Source of the DNA: SIG440 sp045645485
GTDB lineage: Bacteria; Bacillota; Clostridia; Monoglobales; Monoglobaceae
DNA: 19,487 bases
Reading direction: 5' to 3'
NCBI GenBank assembly: GCA_045645485.1
Contig: JAZRIX010000009.1
Coordinates: forward strand, 1 to 19,487
The position numbers and the translations under genes were made by a program. Positions 1 through 8,205 of the stretch are shown here, in pieces. Each line of letters starts with the position of its first letter. Positions within the stretch are counted from its first letter, which is position 1. The notes beneath the pieces were generated by a model. The model worked only from the letters and a program-made list of their open reading frames with translations. It was not told where the DNA came from and did not search any database.

Positions 1-1072
1 TATCGGCATCTTTTCCTATTTCAAGTGAGCCCTTACGGTCGGCTATGCCGATTGTAGTGGCAGGATTAAGTGATGCACAGTTAACGCACTCCCAAAGGGG
101 AATACTTGAGTTTTTATAAACATTCCATACACCTTGATTAAGGCGCAGAACACTGCCTGCAACAGTTCCGTCTTCCAAGCGGCAAACAATATCTTTATAT
201 ATAATTTTAGCGCCGCCTAAAGTATATTCGCCATAAGGCAAGCCGCCGGCAGGCAAGCAGTCTGTAATAAAGCAAAGCTTTCTGCCCTTTAATTTCCAAA
301 GTAAATCATAAAAACATTTATCTACGTGGAAGGTGTCAACAATAATCTCTACGCTTATGTCTGAATTAAGGGCCGCAGTAACAACACCGGGCGCGCGATG
401 GGCTAAAGGTGTCATAGCATTAAACAAATGGGTTGCGTGTTTAACCCCTGCATTAACACCTGCCATTGCCGTATCATAGTCTGCCGAGGTGTGTCCCATA
501 GAAACTACCACATCGGTATCGCGACAAATTTCGCGAATGGCGGCAAAGTCATTTTTGTCTGTTTCAGGCGCTAAGGTTATTGTTGTTATAATATCGGCAT
601 ATTCCTTAACAAAGTCTGCGTCGGGTTTCAAAATATATTTCGCGTCCTGAGCGCCCTTTTTGCTTTCGCTGATAAAAGGACCTTCAGCGTGACAGCCTAA
701 AATCTCGCAACCCTGCCAGGTTTTGCTTTCTTCCTTTAATGCGCGGCAAACCTCAAGAGCCTTCTTTATAACGGTCATATCTACCGTCATAGTAGTGGGC
801 AAATATCCTGTAACACCGTTTTTAACAAGACCTGCCGAAATTGTTCTTATGCTTTCTTCTTCACCGTCACAAACATCCTTGCCAAGGTAACCATGAATAT
901 GGATATCAATGAGACCGGGGGCTACATAACCGCCCTTCGCGTCAATTACTTTTGCATCCGCAGGGATTTTATCTGCAGGCACTATTCCTTCTATTACGTC
1001 TGAATAAAGAAGCGCACAGCCTTCTGTTATGCGGTCTTTTAAAATTATTTTTCCGTTTATTACTGCTTTCAT
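1..1072 (-). CDS. nagA: N-acetylglucosamine-6-phosphate deacetylase, C-terminus cut off by window edge
   Basis: Hydrolyses GlcNAc-6-phosphate to glucosamine-6-phosphate and acetate in the cytoplasm, a step in amino-sugar and peptidoglycan recycling. The frame is open from the ATG at 1072-1070 to the window edge (357 codons; the family is about 380-390 residues, so roughly the last 25-30 are missing). Visible family marks in order are the amidohydrolase metal motif DIHIHG (His58, His60), the metal-ligand motif HAEGPFIS, MGHTSADYD, HLFNAM, the catalytic-Asp segment TDCLPAGG, and a late DGTVAGSVL segment ending in SLEIGKDAD. The start is supported by AAAGGAG on the minus strand (1082-1088) and the promoter at 1106-1134. 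It is transcribed divergently from the aldo/keto reductase. A nagB or a regulator may lie beyond the left edge but cannot be seen. Identification as NagA is secure from these motifs. Confidence 0.95.
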   Translation of the reverse strand, partial: MKAVINGKIILKDRITEGCALLYSDVIEGIVPADKIPADAKVIDAKGGYVAPGLIDIHIHGYLGKDVCDGEEESIRTISAGLVKNGVTGYLPTTMTVDMTVIKKALEVCRALKEESKTWQGCEILGCHAEGPFISESKKGAQDAKYILKPDADFVKEYADIITTITLAPETDKNDFAAIREICRDTDVVVSMGHTSADYDTAMAGVNAGVKHATHLFNAMTPLAHRAPGVVTAALNSDISVEIIVDTFHVDKCFYDLLWKLKGRKLCFITDCLPAGGLPYGEYTLGGAKIIYKDIVCRLEDGTVAGSVLRLNQGVWNVYKNSSIPLWECVNCASLNPATTIGIADRKGSLEIGKDAD

Positions 1073-1105
1073 TGTGATAAACTCCTTTGTTTTGGTATAA
1101 TTCAT

Positions 1106-1143
1106 ATTCTAACAAGATATTGGGAAAAAGTCAACAAGATATT
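1106..1143 (-). promoter_or_regulatory. nagA promoter overlapped by an 11-bp direct repeat (possible operator)
   Basis: Reading the minus strand, TTGACT (1134-1129) and TAGAAT (1111-1106) are separated by exactly 17 bp, a good sigma-A promoter for nagA. The 11-mer AACAAGATATT (+ strand) occurs at 1111-1121 and again at 1133-1143, a 22-bp period or two helical turns. One copy overlaps the -35 and the other overlaps the first base of the -10. This places two same-face sites on the promoter, as expected of an operator. The binding protein is unknown. Confidence 0.65.
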
Positions 1144-1145
1144 AC

Positions 1146-1174
1146 TTGCGGAATAGCTTGTTGTGTTGTATAAT
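1146..1174 (+). promoter_or_regulatory. Promoter of the aldo/keto reductase gene
   Basis: TTGCGG (1146-1151), a 17-bp spacer and a perfect TATAAT (1169-1174) lie 35 bp before the GTG start. It is back-to-back with the nagA promoter, and the direct-repeat copy at 1133-1143 abuts its -35, so one regulator could influence both genes. Confidence 0.6.
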
Positions 1175-1209
1175 CAAAATAACTATTATTATTGAAGGGA
1201 GGCGGTTCT

Positions 1210-2385
1210 GTGAATTACAGAAAGGACAAATATGGAAACCAGCTCTCTGTTTTGGGTTTTGGTTGTATGAGATTTCCATCTGTGATGGGGAAAATCAATA
1301 TGGAAGAAACCGAACGGGAAATTCTGTATGCCGTTGAAAACGGTGTGAATTATTTTGATACGGCATATATCTATCCGGGAAGTGAAAGTGCTCTGGGGGA
1401 AATTCTTCAAAAAAACGGTATACGCGAAAAGGTTTATATAGCAACAAAGCTTCCTCATTATCTGATAAAAAGCCGTGAGTCCTTGGATAAGTTTTTTGAT
1501 GAACAGCTGAGAAGGCTAAGGACTGATTATGTAGATTATTATCTGATGCATATGCTTTCGGATGCTGACACGTGGCAACGGCTGAAGGAGCTTGGTATAG
1601 AAGAATGGCTTGAGGAGAAAAAGAAATCAGGACAAATACGTCAAATCGGGTTTTCTTATCATGGAAATACAAATGCTTTTTGCAAGCTGGTGGATGCTTA
1701 TGACTGGGATTTTTGTATGATTCAGTATAATTATATGGATGAAAATTCCCAGGCAGGTCGCAAGGGCCTTTATTATGCAAACAAAAAAGGCTTGCCCGTC
1801 TTTATTATGGAGCCTCTCAGGGGAGGCAGGCTGGTGAAAAATCTTCCGCCTGCGGCAAAGAAGATTTTTGAGGAAGCACCAAGTAAAAGAACACCTGTTC
1901 AATGGGCGTTGCGGTGGCTGTGGAATCAGCCTGAGGTTACGGTTGTGCTTTCGGGAATGAACTCTCTTGAAATGATTGAGGATAATATAAGGACAGCATC
2001 TTCGGCTTTTGCAGGAGAACTGGGAGAAAAGGATGAAGAAATGCTCAAAGCCGTTGTGGATGCCATAAACGAAAAAATGAAGGTGCGTTGCACCGGTTGC
2101 GGCTATTGCATGCCCTGCCCCCGTAATGTGGATATACCCGGTGCATTTTCTGCATACAACAGATGCTTTTCGGACGGGAAATTTCACGGGCTCAAGGATT
2201 ATGCAATGTGTTCCGCACTCAGAAAAAATTCTGCGGCTGTATCAAACTGTATCGGATGCGGAAAGTGCGAAGCTCATTGCCCTCAGGGTATTGAGATAAG
2301 AAAAGAACTGAAAGCGGTGGAAAAAAAGCTTGAAGGTCCTGTTTACAGGATATTTTGTAAGCTTGCAAAGAAATTCTCTTTTTAG
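1210..2385 (+). CDS. Aldo/keto reductase with C-terminal ferredoxin-type 4Fe-4S domain
   Basis: Predicted oxidoreductase of the iron-sulfur aldo/keto reductase family common in anaerobes; the substrate is unknown. The N-terminal two thirds is a TIM-barrel AKR with the catalytic tetrad Asp50, Tyr55 (DTAYIYPGSE), Lys80 (ATKLPH) and His114 (YLMHML). The C-terminal part carries two cysteine clusters, CTGCGYCMPC (Cys294/297/300/303) and CIGCGKCEAHC (Cys347/350/353/357), fit to hold 4Fe-4S clusters. The start chosen is GTG at 1210 (391 residues), because AAGGGAGG at 1195-1202 sits 7 nt upstream and the protein then begins MNYRKDKYGN as family members do; the TTG at 1192 would place the start upstream of that site. 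It stands alone on its own promoter, divergent from nagA. Physiological substrate and electron donor cannot be read from the sequence. Confidence 0.9.
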   Translation: MNYRKDKYGNQLSVLGFGCMRFPSVMGKINMEETEREILYAVENGVNYFDTAYIYPGSESALGEILQKNGIREKVYIATKLPHYLIKSRESLDKFFDEQLRRLRTDYVDYYLMHMLSDADTWQRLKELGIEEWLEEKKKSGQIRQIGFSYHGNTNAFCKLVDAYDWDFCMIQYNYMDENSQAGRKGLYYANKKGLPVFIMEPLRGGRLVKNLPPAAKKIFEEAPSKRTPVQWALRWLWNQPEVTVVLSGMNSLEMIEDNIRTASSAFAGELGEKDEEMLKAVVDAINEKMKVRCTGCGYCMPCPRNVDIPGAFSAYNRCFSDGKFHGLKDYAMCSALRKNSAAVSNCIGCGKCEAHCPQGIEIRKELKAVEKKLEGPVYRIFCKLAKKFSF

Positions 2386-2484
2386 AAACGGGTTTTTGTT
2401 TGTTTTGGGCAAAAAAACTAAAAAAACGGTCATAATATATTTATAAATTTTTGTTAAATTTGGGTAGATTTTTTTAGAAGATTG

Positions 2485-2493
2485 TGTTACAAT
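2485..2493 (+). promoter_or_regulatory. Possible extended -10 promoter for rnhA and the following genes
   Basis: TGTTACAAT (2485-2493) has the TG-n-TACAAT form of an extended -10 element. No convincing -35 lies 17 bp upstream (TAGATT). It is in an AT-rich 154-bp gap and ends about 46 bp before the rnhA start. This is the best candidate in the gap, but weak. Confidence 0.35.
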
Positions 2494-2539
2494 ATATTCT
2501 GAACGTTTTTGGTTCAAGAATCAATCAGGAGAATTTGGT

Positions 2540-2986
2540 ATGGGCGAGCTGAAGCATATTGAAATTTTTACCGACGGTGCGTGTAGCGGAAATCCCGGAC
2601 CCGGCGGATACGGCGTTGTTCTGAAATATGGCGATGCACGCAAGGAGCTTTCGGGGGGAGAACGTGAGACCACCAACAACAGAATGGAGCTTACGGCTGC
2701 CATTGTGGGTCTTGAAGCGTTGAAGGAACGCTGTGCGGTTACCCTTTTCAGCGATTCGAAGTATCTTGTTGATGCTATAAAATGCGGCTGGGCTGTAAAG
2801 TGGCGTGAAAACGGCTGGATGCGGAACAAAAAAGACCCTGCTCTTAATCCTGATTTGTGGGAGAAAATCCTGAATCTTCTGGACAAACATGAGGTTGAAC
2901 TTATCTGGGTAAAAGGTCATGCAGGACATCCTGAAAATGAACGCTGTGACCAGATGGCAGTAGCCGAGTGGCAGAAGTTTAAATAA
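2540..2986 (+). CDS. rnhA: Ribonuclease HI
   Basis: Cleaves the RNA strand of RNA:DNA hybrids, acting on R-loops and primer remnants. At 148 residues it is the normal bacterial RNase HI length. The active site is complete: Asp12 (FTDGACSGNPG), Glu50 (NNRMELTAA), Asp72 (FSDSKY), His127 (VKGHAGH) and Asp137 (ERCDQMA), matching the D-E-D-H-D layout of E. coli RNase HI (D10, E48, D70, H124, D134). A basic Trp-rich handle region (residues 81-100, WAVKWRENGW) is present. The ATG follows AGGAG at 2527-2531. It is the first gene of a housekeeping run and is separated from nifS by 58 bp holding a weak hairpin. There is nothing anomalous about it. Confidence 0.97.
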   Translation: MGELKHIEIFTDGACSGNPGPGGYGVVLKYGDARKELSGGERETTNNRMELTAAIVGLEALKERCAVTLFSDSKYLVDAIKCGWAVKWRENGWMRNKKDPALNPDLWEKILNLLDKHEVELIWVKGHAGHPENERCDQMAVAEWQKFK

Positions 2987-2988
2987 GC

Positions 2989-3019
2989 GGAGAATCTACT
3001 TTTCATAGATTTTTACTCC
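2989..3019 (+). terminator. Weak hairpin between rnhA and nifS (possible attenuator)
   Basis: GGAG-AATCTA (2989-2998) can pair with TAGATT (3006-3011) and, across a TTTA bulge, CTCC (3016-3019); TAGATT is followed by a short T run. The 6-bp AT-rich core makes it a weak terminator at best, so rnhA and nifS may be partly co-transcribed. Confidence 0.3.
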
Positions 3020-3044
3020 AGAAAAAAGAAAGGTAGGAATAAAT

Positions 3045-4223
3045 ATGGATAACAAGAGAATTTACGTTGACCATTCGGCAACCACTCCTGTGAAGCCTGA
3101 GGTGCTGGAAGCAATGCTTCCTTATTTTGCGGAAAGCTTCGGCAATGCTTCGACGGTGTATGCCGAGGGTCGGGAAACAAAAAAGGCAATTAACCTTGCC
3201 CGTGCTCAGGTTGCAAAGGCAATCGGTGCCGAGGAAAAGGAAATCTTTTTCACGGGTTCGGGAACAGAGGCTGACAACTGGGCAATCAGAGGAATTGCAA
3301 AAGCAGCATCGGCAAAAGGTAATCATATTATTACCTCAGCGGTTGAGCATCATGCAGTTCTCCACACCTGTCAGGAGCTTGAAAAGGAAGGCTTTGAAGT
3401 AACCTACCTTCCCGTTGATGAGTTTGGTATGGTGTCGGCAGAGGATGTGAAAAATGCAATCAAAGATACCACCGTTCTTGTTACAATTATGATGGCAAAC
3501 AACGAAATCGGTACAATTATGCCCATTGAGGAAATTGGTAAGATAACAAAGGAAAAGGGTGTTCTTTTCCATACGGATGCTGTTCAGGCAATTGGTATGA
3601 TTGACATTGATGTGAAGAGAATGAACATAGACCTTCTTTCTATGACAGGTCACAAGTTCTACGGACCCAAAGGAAGCGGTGCTTTATATGTGCGTCAGGG
3701 CGTGAAGATTGCACCGTTCATTACGGGCGGAGGTCAGGAAAGAAGCAAGCGTGCAGGTACTGAAAATGTTCCTGCCATTGTGGGTCTTGGCAAAGCTATA
3801 GAGCTTGCGACTGCTGATATTAAGGGTCATACAGAAAAGCTCATTGAAATGCGTGACAGATATATTGACCGTATTCTGAGCGAAATTCCATATACAAGAC
3901 TTAACGGACACAAACTAGAGAGACTTGCAGGAAACACCAATATTTCTTTTGAGTTCATTGAAGGTGAATCCCTTCTCCTTATGCTGGATATGCAGGGCAT
4001 ATCTGCATCAAGCGGAAGTGCCTGCACATCGGGTTCTCTTGACCCCTCACACGTTTTGCTTGCAATCGGGCTCAAACACGAAATTGCTCACGGTTCCCTG
4101 AGAGTTTCGTTCGGTGATTGCAATACTGTGGAGGATGTGGACAGAATTGTTGAATCATTGAAGACTATTGTTGCAAGACTACGTGAAATGTCTCCTTTAT
4201 ATGAGGCAGTTAAGAATAAGTAA
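3045..4223 (+). CDS. nifS: Cysteine desulfurase (NifS/IscS family)
   Basis: PLP enzyme that takes sulfur from cysteine as a persulfide and passes it to acceptors. It is 392 residues, a full-length class V aminotransferase fold. Key residues are His103 (VEHHAVLH, stacking on PLP), Lys204 (SMTGHKFYG, Schiff base) and catalytic Cys327 in the mobile loop ASSGSACTSG, equivalent to Cys325 of A. vinelandii NifS. An ATG at 3045 follows AAAGGTAGG. It lies 20 bp upstream of the NifU-type scaffold and is followed by mnmA, so it probably supplies sulfur both for Fe-S assembly and for tRNA 2-thiolation. No IscR-type repressor, HscA/B or ferredoxin is adjacent. The symbol nifS denotes the sequence family; no nitrogen-fixation genes are seen, so a housekeeping role is inferred. 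Confidence 0.96.
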   Translation: MDNKRIYVDHSATTPVKPEVLEAMLPYFAESFGNASTVYAEGRETKKAINLARAQVAKAIGAEEKEIFFTGSGTEADNWAIRGIAKAASAKGNHIITSAVEHHAVLHTCQELEKEGFEVTYLPVDEFGMVSAEDVKNAIKDTTVLVTIMMANNEIGTIMPIEEIGKITKEKGVLFHTDAVQAIGMIDIDVKRMNIDLLSMTGHKFYGPKGSGALYVRQGVKIAPFITGGGQERSKRAGTENVPAIVGLGKAIELATADIKGHTEKLIEMRDRYIDRILSEIPYTRLNGHKLERLAGNTNISFEFIEGESLLLMLDMQGISASSGSACTSGSLDPSHVLLAIGLKHEIAHGSLRVSFGDCNTVEDVDRIVESLKTIVARLREMSPLYEAVKNK

Positions 4224-4243
4224 TACAGAAAGAAGGATAAACT

Positions 4244-4696
4244 ATGTACAGTGAAAAAGTTATGGACCATTTCTCAAATCCGAGAAATGTAGGTGAAATT
4301 GAAGATGCAAACGCAGTTGGTCAGGTTGGCAACCCCAAGTGCGGAGATATTATGAAGATTTATATGAAAATCAACGACGACACAAAGGTTATTGAGGATG
4401 TTAAGTTCAAGACCTTTGGCTGCGGTGCGGCGGTTGCAACATCCAGCATGGCAACCGAGATGGTTATGGGAAAAACAATTGACCAGGCACTTGCAATTAC
4501 AAATGTGGCAGTTGCCGAGGCTTTGGACGGACTTCCTCCCGTAAAGATGCATTGCTCAAATCTGGCGCAGGAAGCAATACATTCTGCAATTGCGGATTAT
4601 TATGTTCGCAAGGGAATTGACCCCACACATATTGTTGGCTGCAACGGTGACTGCTCCTGCTGTCACGCACATGACCACGAGACAGAGGAAGAATAA
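4244..4696 (+). CDS. nifU: Fe-S cluster assembly scaffold, NifU N-terminal / IscU family, with Cys/His-rich tail
   Basis: Scaffold on which Fe-S clusters are built with sulfur from the adjacent desulfurase. The IscU-type fold has the three conserved cluster cysteines Cys33 (NPKCGD, with Asp35), Cys60 (TFGCGAAVA) and Cys104 (KMHCSNLA). It is 150 residues, about 20-25 longer than a minimal IscU, and the extra C-terminus is CNGDCSCCHAHDHETEEE, holding four cysteines, three histidines and an acidic end. No central ferredoxin-like or C-terminal Nfu domain is present, so it is not full-length NifU. The ATG follows AGAAGGA (4231-4237). It is in an operon with nifS. The tail may bind metal, which is inference. 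Confidence 0.93.
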   Translation: MYSEKVMDHFSNPRNVGEIEDANAVGQVGNPKCGDIMKIYMKINDDTKVIEDVKFKTFGCGAAVATSSMATEMVMGKTIDQALAITNVAVAEALDGLPPVKMHCSNLAQEAIHSAIADYYVRKGIDPTHIVGCNGDCSCCHAHDHETEEE

Positions 4697-4709
4697 AATC
4701 TGAAAGGAT

Positions 4710-4735
4710 AAAAGGCTGGCGTATGTCAGCCTTTT
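4710..4735 (+). promoter_or_regulatory. Terminator-like hairpin enclosing the upstream mnmA start
   Basis: AAAAGGCTG (4710-4718) and CAGCCTTTT (4727-4735) form a perfect 9-bp stem with an 8-nt loop, followed by another T. The ribosome binding sequence AAAGG (4711-4715) lies in the 5' arm and the ATG at 4723 lies in the loop. It could be a weak intrinsic terminator after nifU, a translational gate on mnmA, or both. Confidence 0.5.
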
Positions 4736-5820
4736 TCAAAAATTATATGGAAAAGAAAAAGGTTGTAATAGGAATGTCGGGCGGCGTGGATTCCAGTGTT
4801 GCTGCGGCACTTCTTATTGAAGAAGGTTATGAGGTAATCGGGCTTACCATGAGACTGTGGGACGGCGAGGAAGAGAAGGGCGTATGCTGCAACACTTCCG
4901 CTGTAGATGATGCCAAAACTGTATGCCAAAAGCTTGGCATTGAGCATTATGTTGCGGACTTCCGCACGGAATTCGAGTATAATGTAATTGATTACTTTGT
5001 AAACGAATACCAAAACGGCAGGACTCCAAATCCCTGCATTGTCTGCAACAAATTCCTGAAGTTTGACGCAATGCTGAAAAAAGCGGAGGAGCTTGGAGCG
5101 GATTATATTGCAACGGGTCATTATGCCCGTGTGGAATTTGATGAAGACCTAAACCGCTATTTGCTGAAGCGTTCTGATTCTGCTTCAAAGGATCAGACCT
5201 ATGCTTTGTTTTCACTGAGTCAGGAACAGTTATCAAAGATACTGATGCCTCTTGCAAAGCTTGAAAACAAGGGCGAAACACGTGCTATTGCTGAAAAGAT
5301 GGGATTGATTACCTCCAAAAAACCTGACAGTATGGAAATATGCTTTATTCCCGACAATGACTATGCGTCGTTCATCGAACGCCGTACGGGAAAAGAAGAT
5401 GTACCCGGTGATTTTGTTGATACAGAAGGAAATGTATTGGGACAGCACAGAGGGATTATTCACTATACCGTGGGTCAGCGAAAGGGTTTGGGGGTTACAT
5501 TCGGCAAGCCTATGTTTGTTCTGAAGATTGATGCAGAAAAGAACCAAGTTGTTCTGGGTGAAAAGGGAACGGAGTTCTCGGACTCACTAACTGCTCACAA
5601 ACTGAACTTTATTACATTTGATGAATTGACCGAGCCGATACGTGTTGCGGCAAAGGTGCGGTACAGTGCCAGAGAAGCGGAAGCAACCGTTGAGCCTCTT
5701 GGAGACAGCAGAGCAAGGGTGACCTTTGACAGTCCTCAACGGGCAATTACCCCCGGTCAGGCGGTTGTGTTTTATGAAATCGGCGGAGAAAACGTAATCG
5801 GCGGTGGAATCATCGAGTAG
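4723..5820 (+). CDS. mnmA: tRNA-specific 2-thiouridylase MnmA
   Basis: Thiolates U34 at the wobble position of Lys/Glu/Gln tRNAs, using ATP to adenylate the base and sulfur relayed from a cysteine desulfurase. The PP-loop SGGVDSS follows the N-terminus. The two catalytic cysteines are present in NPCIVCNKF and MEICFIP, along with ATGHYARV and the GQRKGLG motif of the central domain. The C-terminal beta-barrel ends VIGGGIIE. The ATG at 4723 (365 residues) has AAAGG 7 nt upstream; the ATG at 4747 gives MEKKKVVIGMSGGVDSS, the usual family N-terminus, but has no ribosome binding site. The true start is therefore open, and the upstream one lies inside a hairpin. It lies downstream of nifS, matching the common desulfurase-mnmA pairing of Firmicutes. 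It is 9 bp before pcrA. Confidence 0.95.
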   Translation: MSAFFKNYMEKKKVVIGMSGGVDSSVAAALLIEEGYEVIGLTMRLWDGEEEKGVCCNTSAVDDAKTVCQKLGIEHYVADFRTEFEYNVIDYFVNEYQNGRTPNPCIVCNKFLKFDAMLKKAEELGADYIATGHYARVEFDEDLNRYLLKRSDSASKDQTYALFSLSQEQLSKILMPLAKLENKGETRAIAEKMGLITSKKPDSMEICFIPDNDYASFIERRTGKEDVPGDFVDTEGNVLGQHRGIIHYTVGQRKGLGVTFGKPMFVLKIDAEKNQVVLGEKGTEFSDSLTAHKLNFITFDELTEPIRVAAKVRYSAREAEATVEPLGDSRARVTFDSPQRAITPGQAVVFYEIGGENVIGGGIIE

Positions 5821-5829
5821 GAGAAAGAT

Positions 5830-8205
5830 ATGAACTTTATTGATATAAGAAAGAAAATAATTGAAAACGGTTACAAAAACCTGAACAACAAACAGCTTGA
5901 AGCGGTTGTAAATACCGAAGGCCCTCTTCTTGTTATTGCAGGAGCGGGCTCGGGCAAGACAACCGTTATTATACATAAAATTGCACATCTTCTGACCTTT
6001 GGCAGAGCGTATGAGGACAAATCTGTGCCCGTGGGCTTGTCGGAAGAAGAGCTTGAAATTCTTGAATGGTTTGCAAACGGTGAGATTGAAGAAATCCCCC
6101 CGCATTTGTGGGATTATCTTACGGTTGCTCCTGTGAAGCCTTATAATGTGCTTGCCATTACATTTACAAACAAGGCGGCGGCAGAATTGAAGTCACGTCT
6201 CAATGCAAAGCTGGGCGGTATGGGCGATGATGTTTGGGCATCAACCTTTCATTCCTCCTGCGTGAAGTTTTTGAGGCGGGATATTGACAGGCTTGGTTAT
6301 GAAAAGAGCTTTGTGATTTTTGATACTGCTGACCAGCAGACGCTGATCAAGGAGTGCCTGAAGGAACTGAATATTGACTCAAAGGATTTTGCGCCAAAGG
6401 CTATCGGCGGTGCAATAAGTCAGGCGAAAAACGAACTTATTACTCCCGAGGATTATACTCATCTGTTCAAAGCTGATTTTTATAAGTCAGTGGTTGCAAG
6501 AGTTTATAATCTTTATCAGAAAAAACTGAAAAAGTATAATGCTCTTGATTTTGATGACTTGATTATGTGCACGGTAAAGCTTTTTGAAGAAAACCCTGAT
6601 GTTCTGGAATTTTATCAGAATAAATTCAAGTATATTCTTATTGACGAGTATCAGGACACTAATCATGCTCAGTACCGTCTGGTAAGTCTTCTTGCGGCAA
6701 AGCACCGCAACCTGTGCGTTGTGGGTGACGATGACCAGAGTATTTACAAGTTCAGAGGTGCTGATATTTCAAATATTCTTGGCTTTGAGGAAGAATTTGA
6801 AAATGCAAGGGTTATCAAACTGGAAGAAAACTATCGTTCTACACAGAACATTCTCAATGCGGCGAATGAAGTTATCGGTAACAATCAGGGCAGAAAACAG
6901 AAAAAGCTGTGGACTCAGAACGGTGAAGGTGACAAGATTACTGTATATAATGCGTCAAATGAGCATGACGAAGCGAAATTTATCGGTGACAAGGTTGAAG
7001 AACTGCATCTGGACGGTGAAAGCTACAATGATTTTGTAGTGCTTTACCGTATGAATGCAGAGTCCCGTGTGGTGGAAGATGTGCTTCTTCGTATGGCAAT
7101 TCCGTACAAGGTTGTGGGCGGTCTTCGCTTCTATGACCGTAAGGAAATCAAAGACCTGACTTCTTATCTGAGACTTGTGCAGAATCCCACTGATAATGTG
7201 GCGTTCCGAAGAATTGTCAATGAACCCAAAAGGGGAATAGGCGATACAACGGTGGAAAAAATTCTGGATATTGCCGAAGGCGAAGGTGTTGGTGCGCTGG
7301 AAAGCTGCCGTAGAGCTCCGCAATTTGCGGAATTGTCCAGAAGTGCCGCGAAAATTGGTGTTTTTGTTGATATTATGGATTCCCTTGCAAAAGACCGCGA
7401 GAGTGCTCAGGGGCTTGAGGAATTTGTAAAGTGTGTGCTTGAAAAGTCAGGAATGATTTCGGCACTTGAAAAAGAAGATACCGTTGAAAGCCGTACAAGA
7501 ATTGAAAACCTTAAGGAATTCTTATCTATGGTTCAGGAAACGGTGAAGGAAAAGCCTGAAACTACTCTTGAGGATTTGCTTGAAAATATATCCCTTGTAA
7601 CTGACCTTGACAGCTTTGATGAAGCTCAGGAAACGGTAACTCTTATGACCCTTCACAGTGCAAAGGGGTTGGAATTCAAAAATGTATTCCTTATTGGTAT
7701 GGAGGAAGGTATATTCCCAGGGGTACGGTCATTGGGCATGGAAGACGAAATGGAGGAGGAACGCAGACTTTGTTATGTGGGAATTACACGTGCAAAGGTG
7801 CGGCTTTACATGACCTATACCGATACAAGAACTCTATTCGGTACTACAAAGTATAATATGATGTCAAGATTCCTGAAAGAAATCCCCAAAACCCTTATTA
7901 ACGAAGAATCAGCAAAAAAAGCCAAGTTCGAGGATTTTGGGTTTACTTATACAAAAAAGCCTTCCATGGATACATCTTTGTTTTCAGCAGCTTCTTCAAA
8001 ACCTGCACAGACTCCTGCCACAGCGGCAGGTGCAAAGCCAGCAATTGACTTTAAGGCGGGCGACAGGGTTCTCCACCGCAAGTTTGGTGAGGGCACGGTT
8101 CTTGAAGCAAAGGCTCTGGGTGCAGATATGTTTTTGAGAGTGAAGTTTGATTCTGTGGGTGAAAAGAATCTGATGGCAGCTTATGTTCAGCTGGAAAAAA
8201 TTTAG
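5830..8205 (+). CDS. pcrA: ATP-dependent DNA helicase PcrA/UvrD
   Basis: Superfamily 1A 3'-5' helicase for DNA repair, replication restart and removal of blocked RNA polymerase. It is 791 residues. Visible motifs are the Q motif (NNKQLEAV), Walker A GAGSGKTT (38-45), motif Ia ITFTNKAAAE, Walker B DEYQDTN (Asp272-Glu273), motif III GDDDQSIYKFRGAD, and motif V TLHSAKGLEF, followed by ERRLCYVGITRAK. The C-terminal 50 residues (AGDRVLHRKFGEGTV onward) form the Tudor-like RNA-polymerase-binding tail typical of PcrA, joined by an Ala/Pro-rich linker. An insertion of about 42 residues (roughly 57-102, acidic, LSEEELEILEWFANGEIEE) separates Walker A from motif Ia. The ATG follows AGGAG, which overlaps the mnmA stop, so the two are translationally close. 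It is followed 12 bp later by the methyltransferase. Confidence 0.96.
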   Translation: MNFIDIRKKIIENGYKNLNNKQLEAVVNTEGPLLVIAGAGSGKTTVIIHKIAHLLTFGRAYEDKSVPVGLSEEELEILEWFANGEIEEIPPHLWDYLTVAPVKPYNVLAITFTNKAAAELKSRLNAKLGGMGDDVWASTFHSSCVKFLRRDIDRLGYEKSFVIFDTADQQTLIKECLKELNIDSKDFAPKAIGGAISQAKNELITPEDYTHLFKADFYKSVVARVYNLYQKKLKKYNALDFDDLIMCTVKLFEENPDVLEFYQNKFKYILIDEYQDTNHAQYRLVSLLAAKHRNLCVVGDDDQSIYKFRGADISNILGFEEEFENARVIKLEENYRSTQNILNAANEVIGNNQGRKQKKLWTQNGEGDKITVYNASNEHDEAKFIGDKVEELHLDGESYNDFVVLYRMNAESRVVEDVLLRMAIPYKVVGGLRFYDRKEIKDLTSYLRLVQNPTDNVAFRRIVNEPKRGIGDTTVEKILDIAEGEGVGALESCRRAPQFAELSRSAAKIGVFVDIMDSLAKDRESAQGLEEFVKCVLEKSGMISALEKEDTVESRTRIENLKEFLSMVQETVKEKPETTLEDLLENISLVTDLDSFDEAQETVTLMTLHSAKGLEFKNVFLIGMEEGIFPGVRSLGMEDEMEEERRLCYVGITRAKVRLYMTYTDTRTLFGTTKYNMMSRFLKEIPKTLINEESAKKAKFEDFGFTYTKKPSMDTSLFSAASSKPAQTPATAAGAKPAIDFKAGDRVLHRKFGEGTVLEAKALGADMFLRVKFDSVGEKNLMAAYVQLEKI

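Noticed and set aside
1192..1209. Upstream TTG start for the aldo/keto reductase
   Set aside because: It lies before the AAGGGAGG site that serves the GTG at 1210 and would encode a Gly-rich leader made from that site.
2347..2400. AAAGA/TCTTT pairing at the end of the aldo/keto reductase as a terminator
   Set aside because: Only 5 A-T-rich pairs and inside the coding end; too weak to support.
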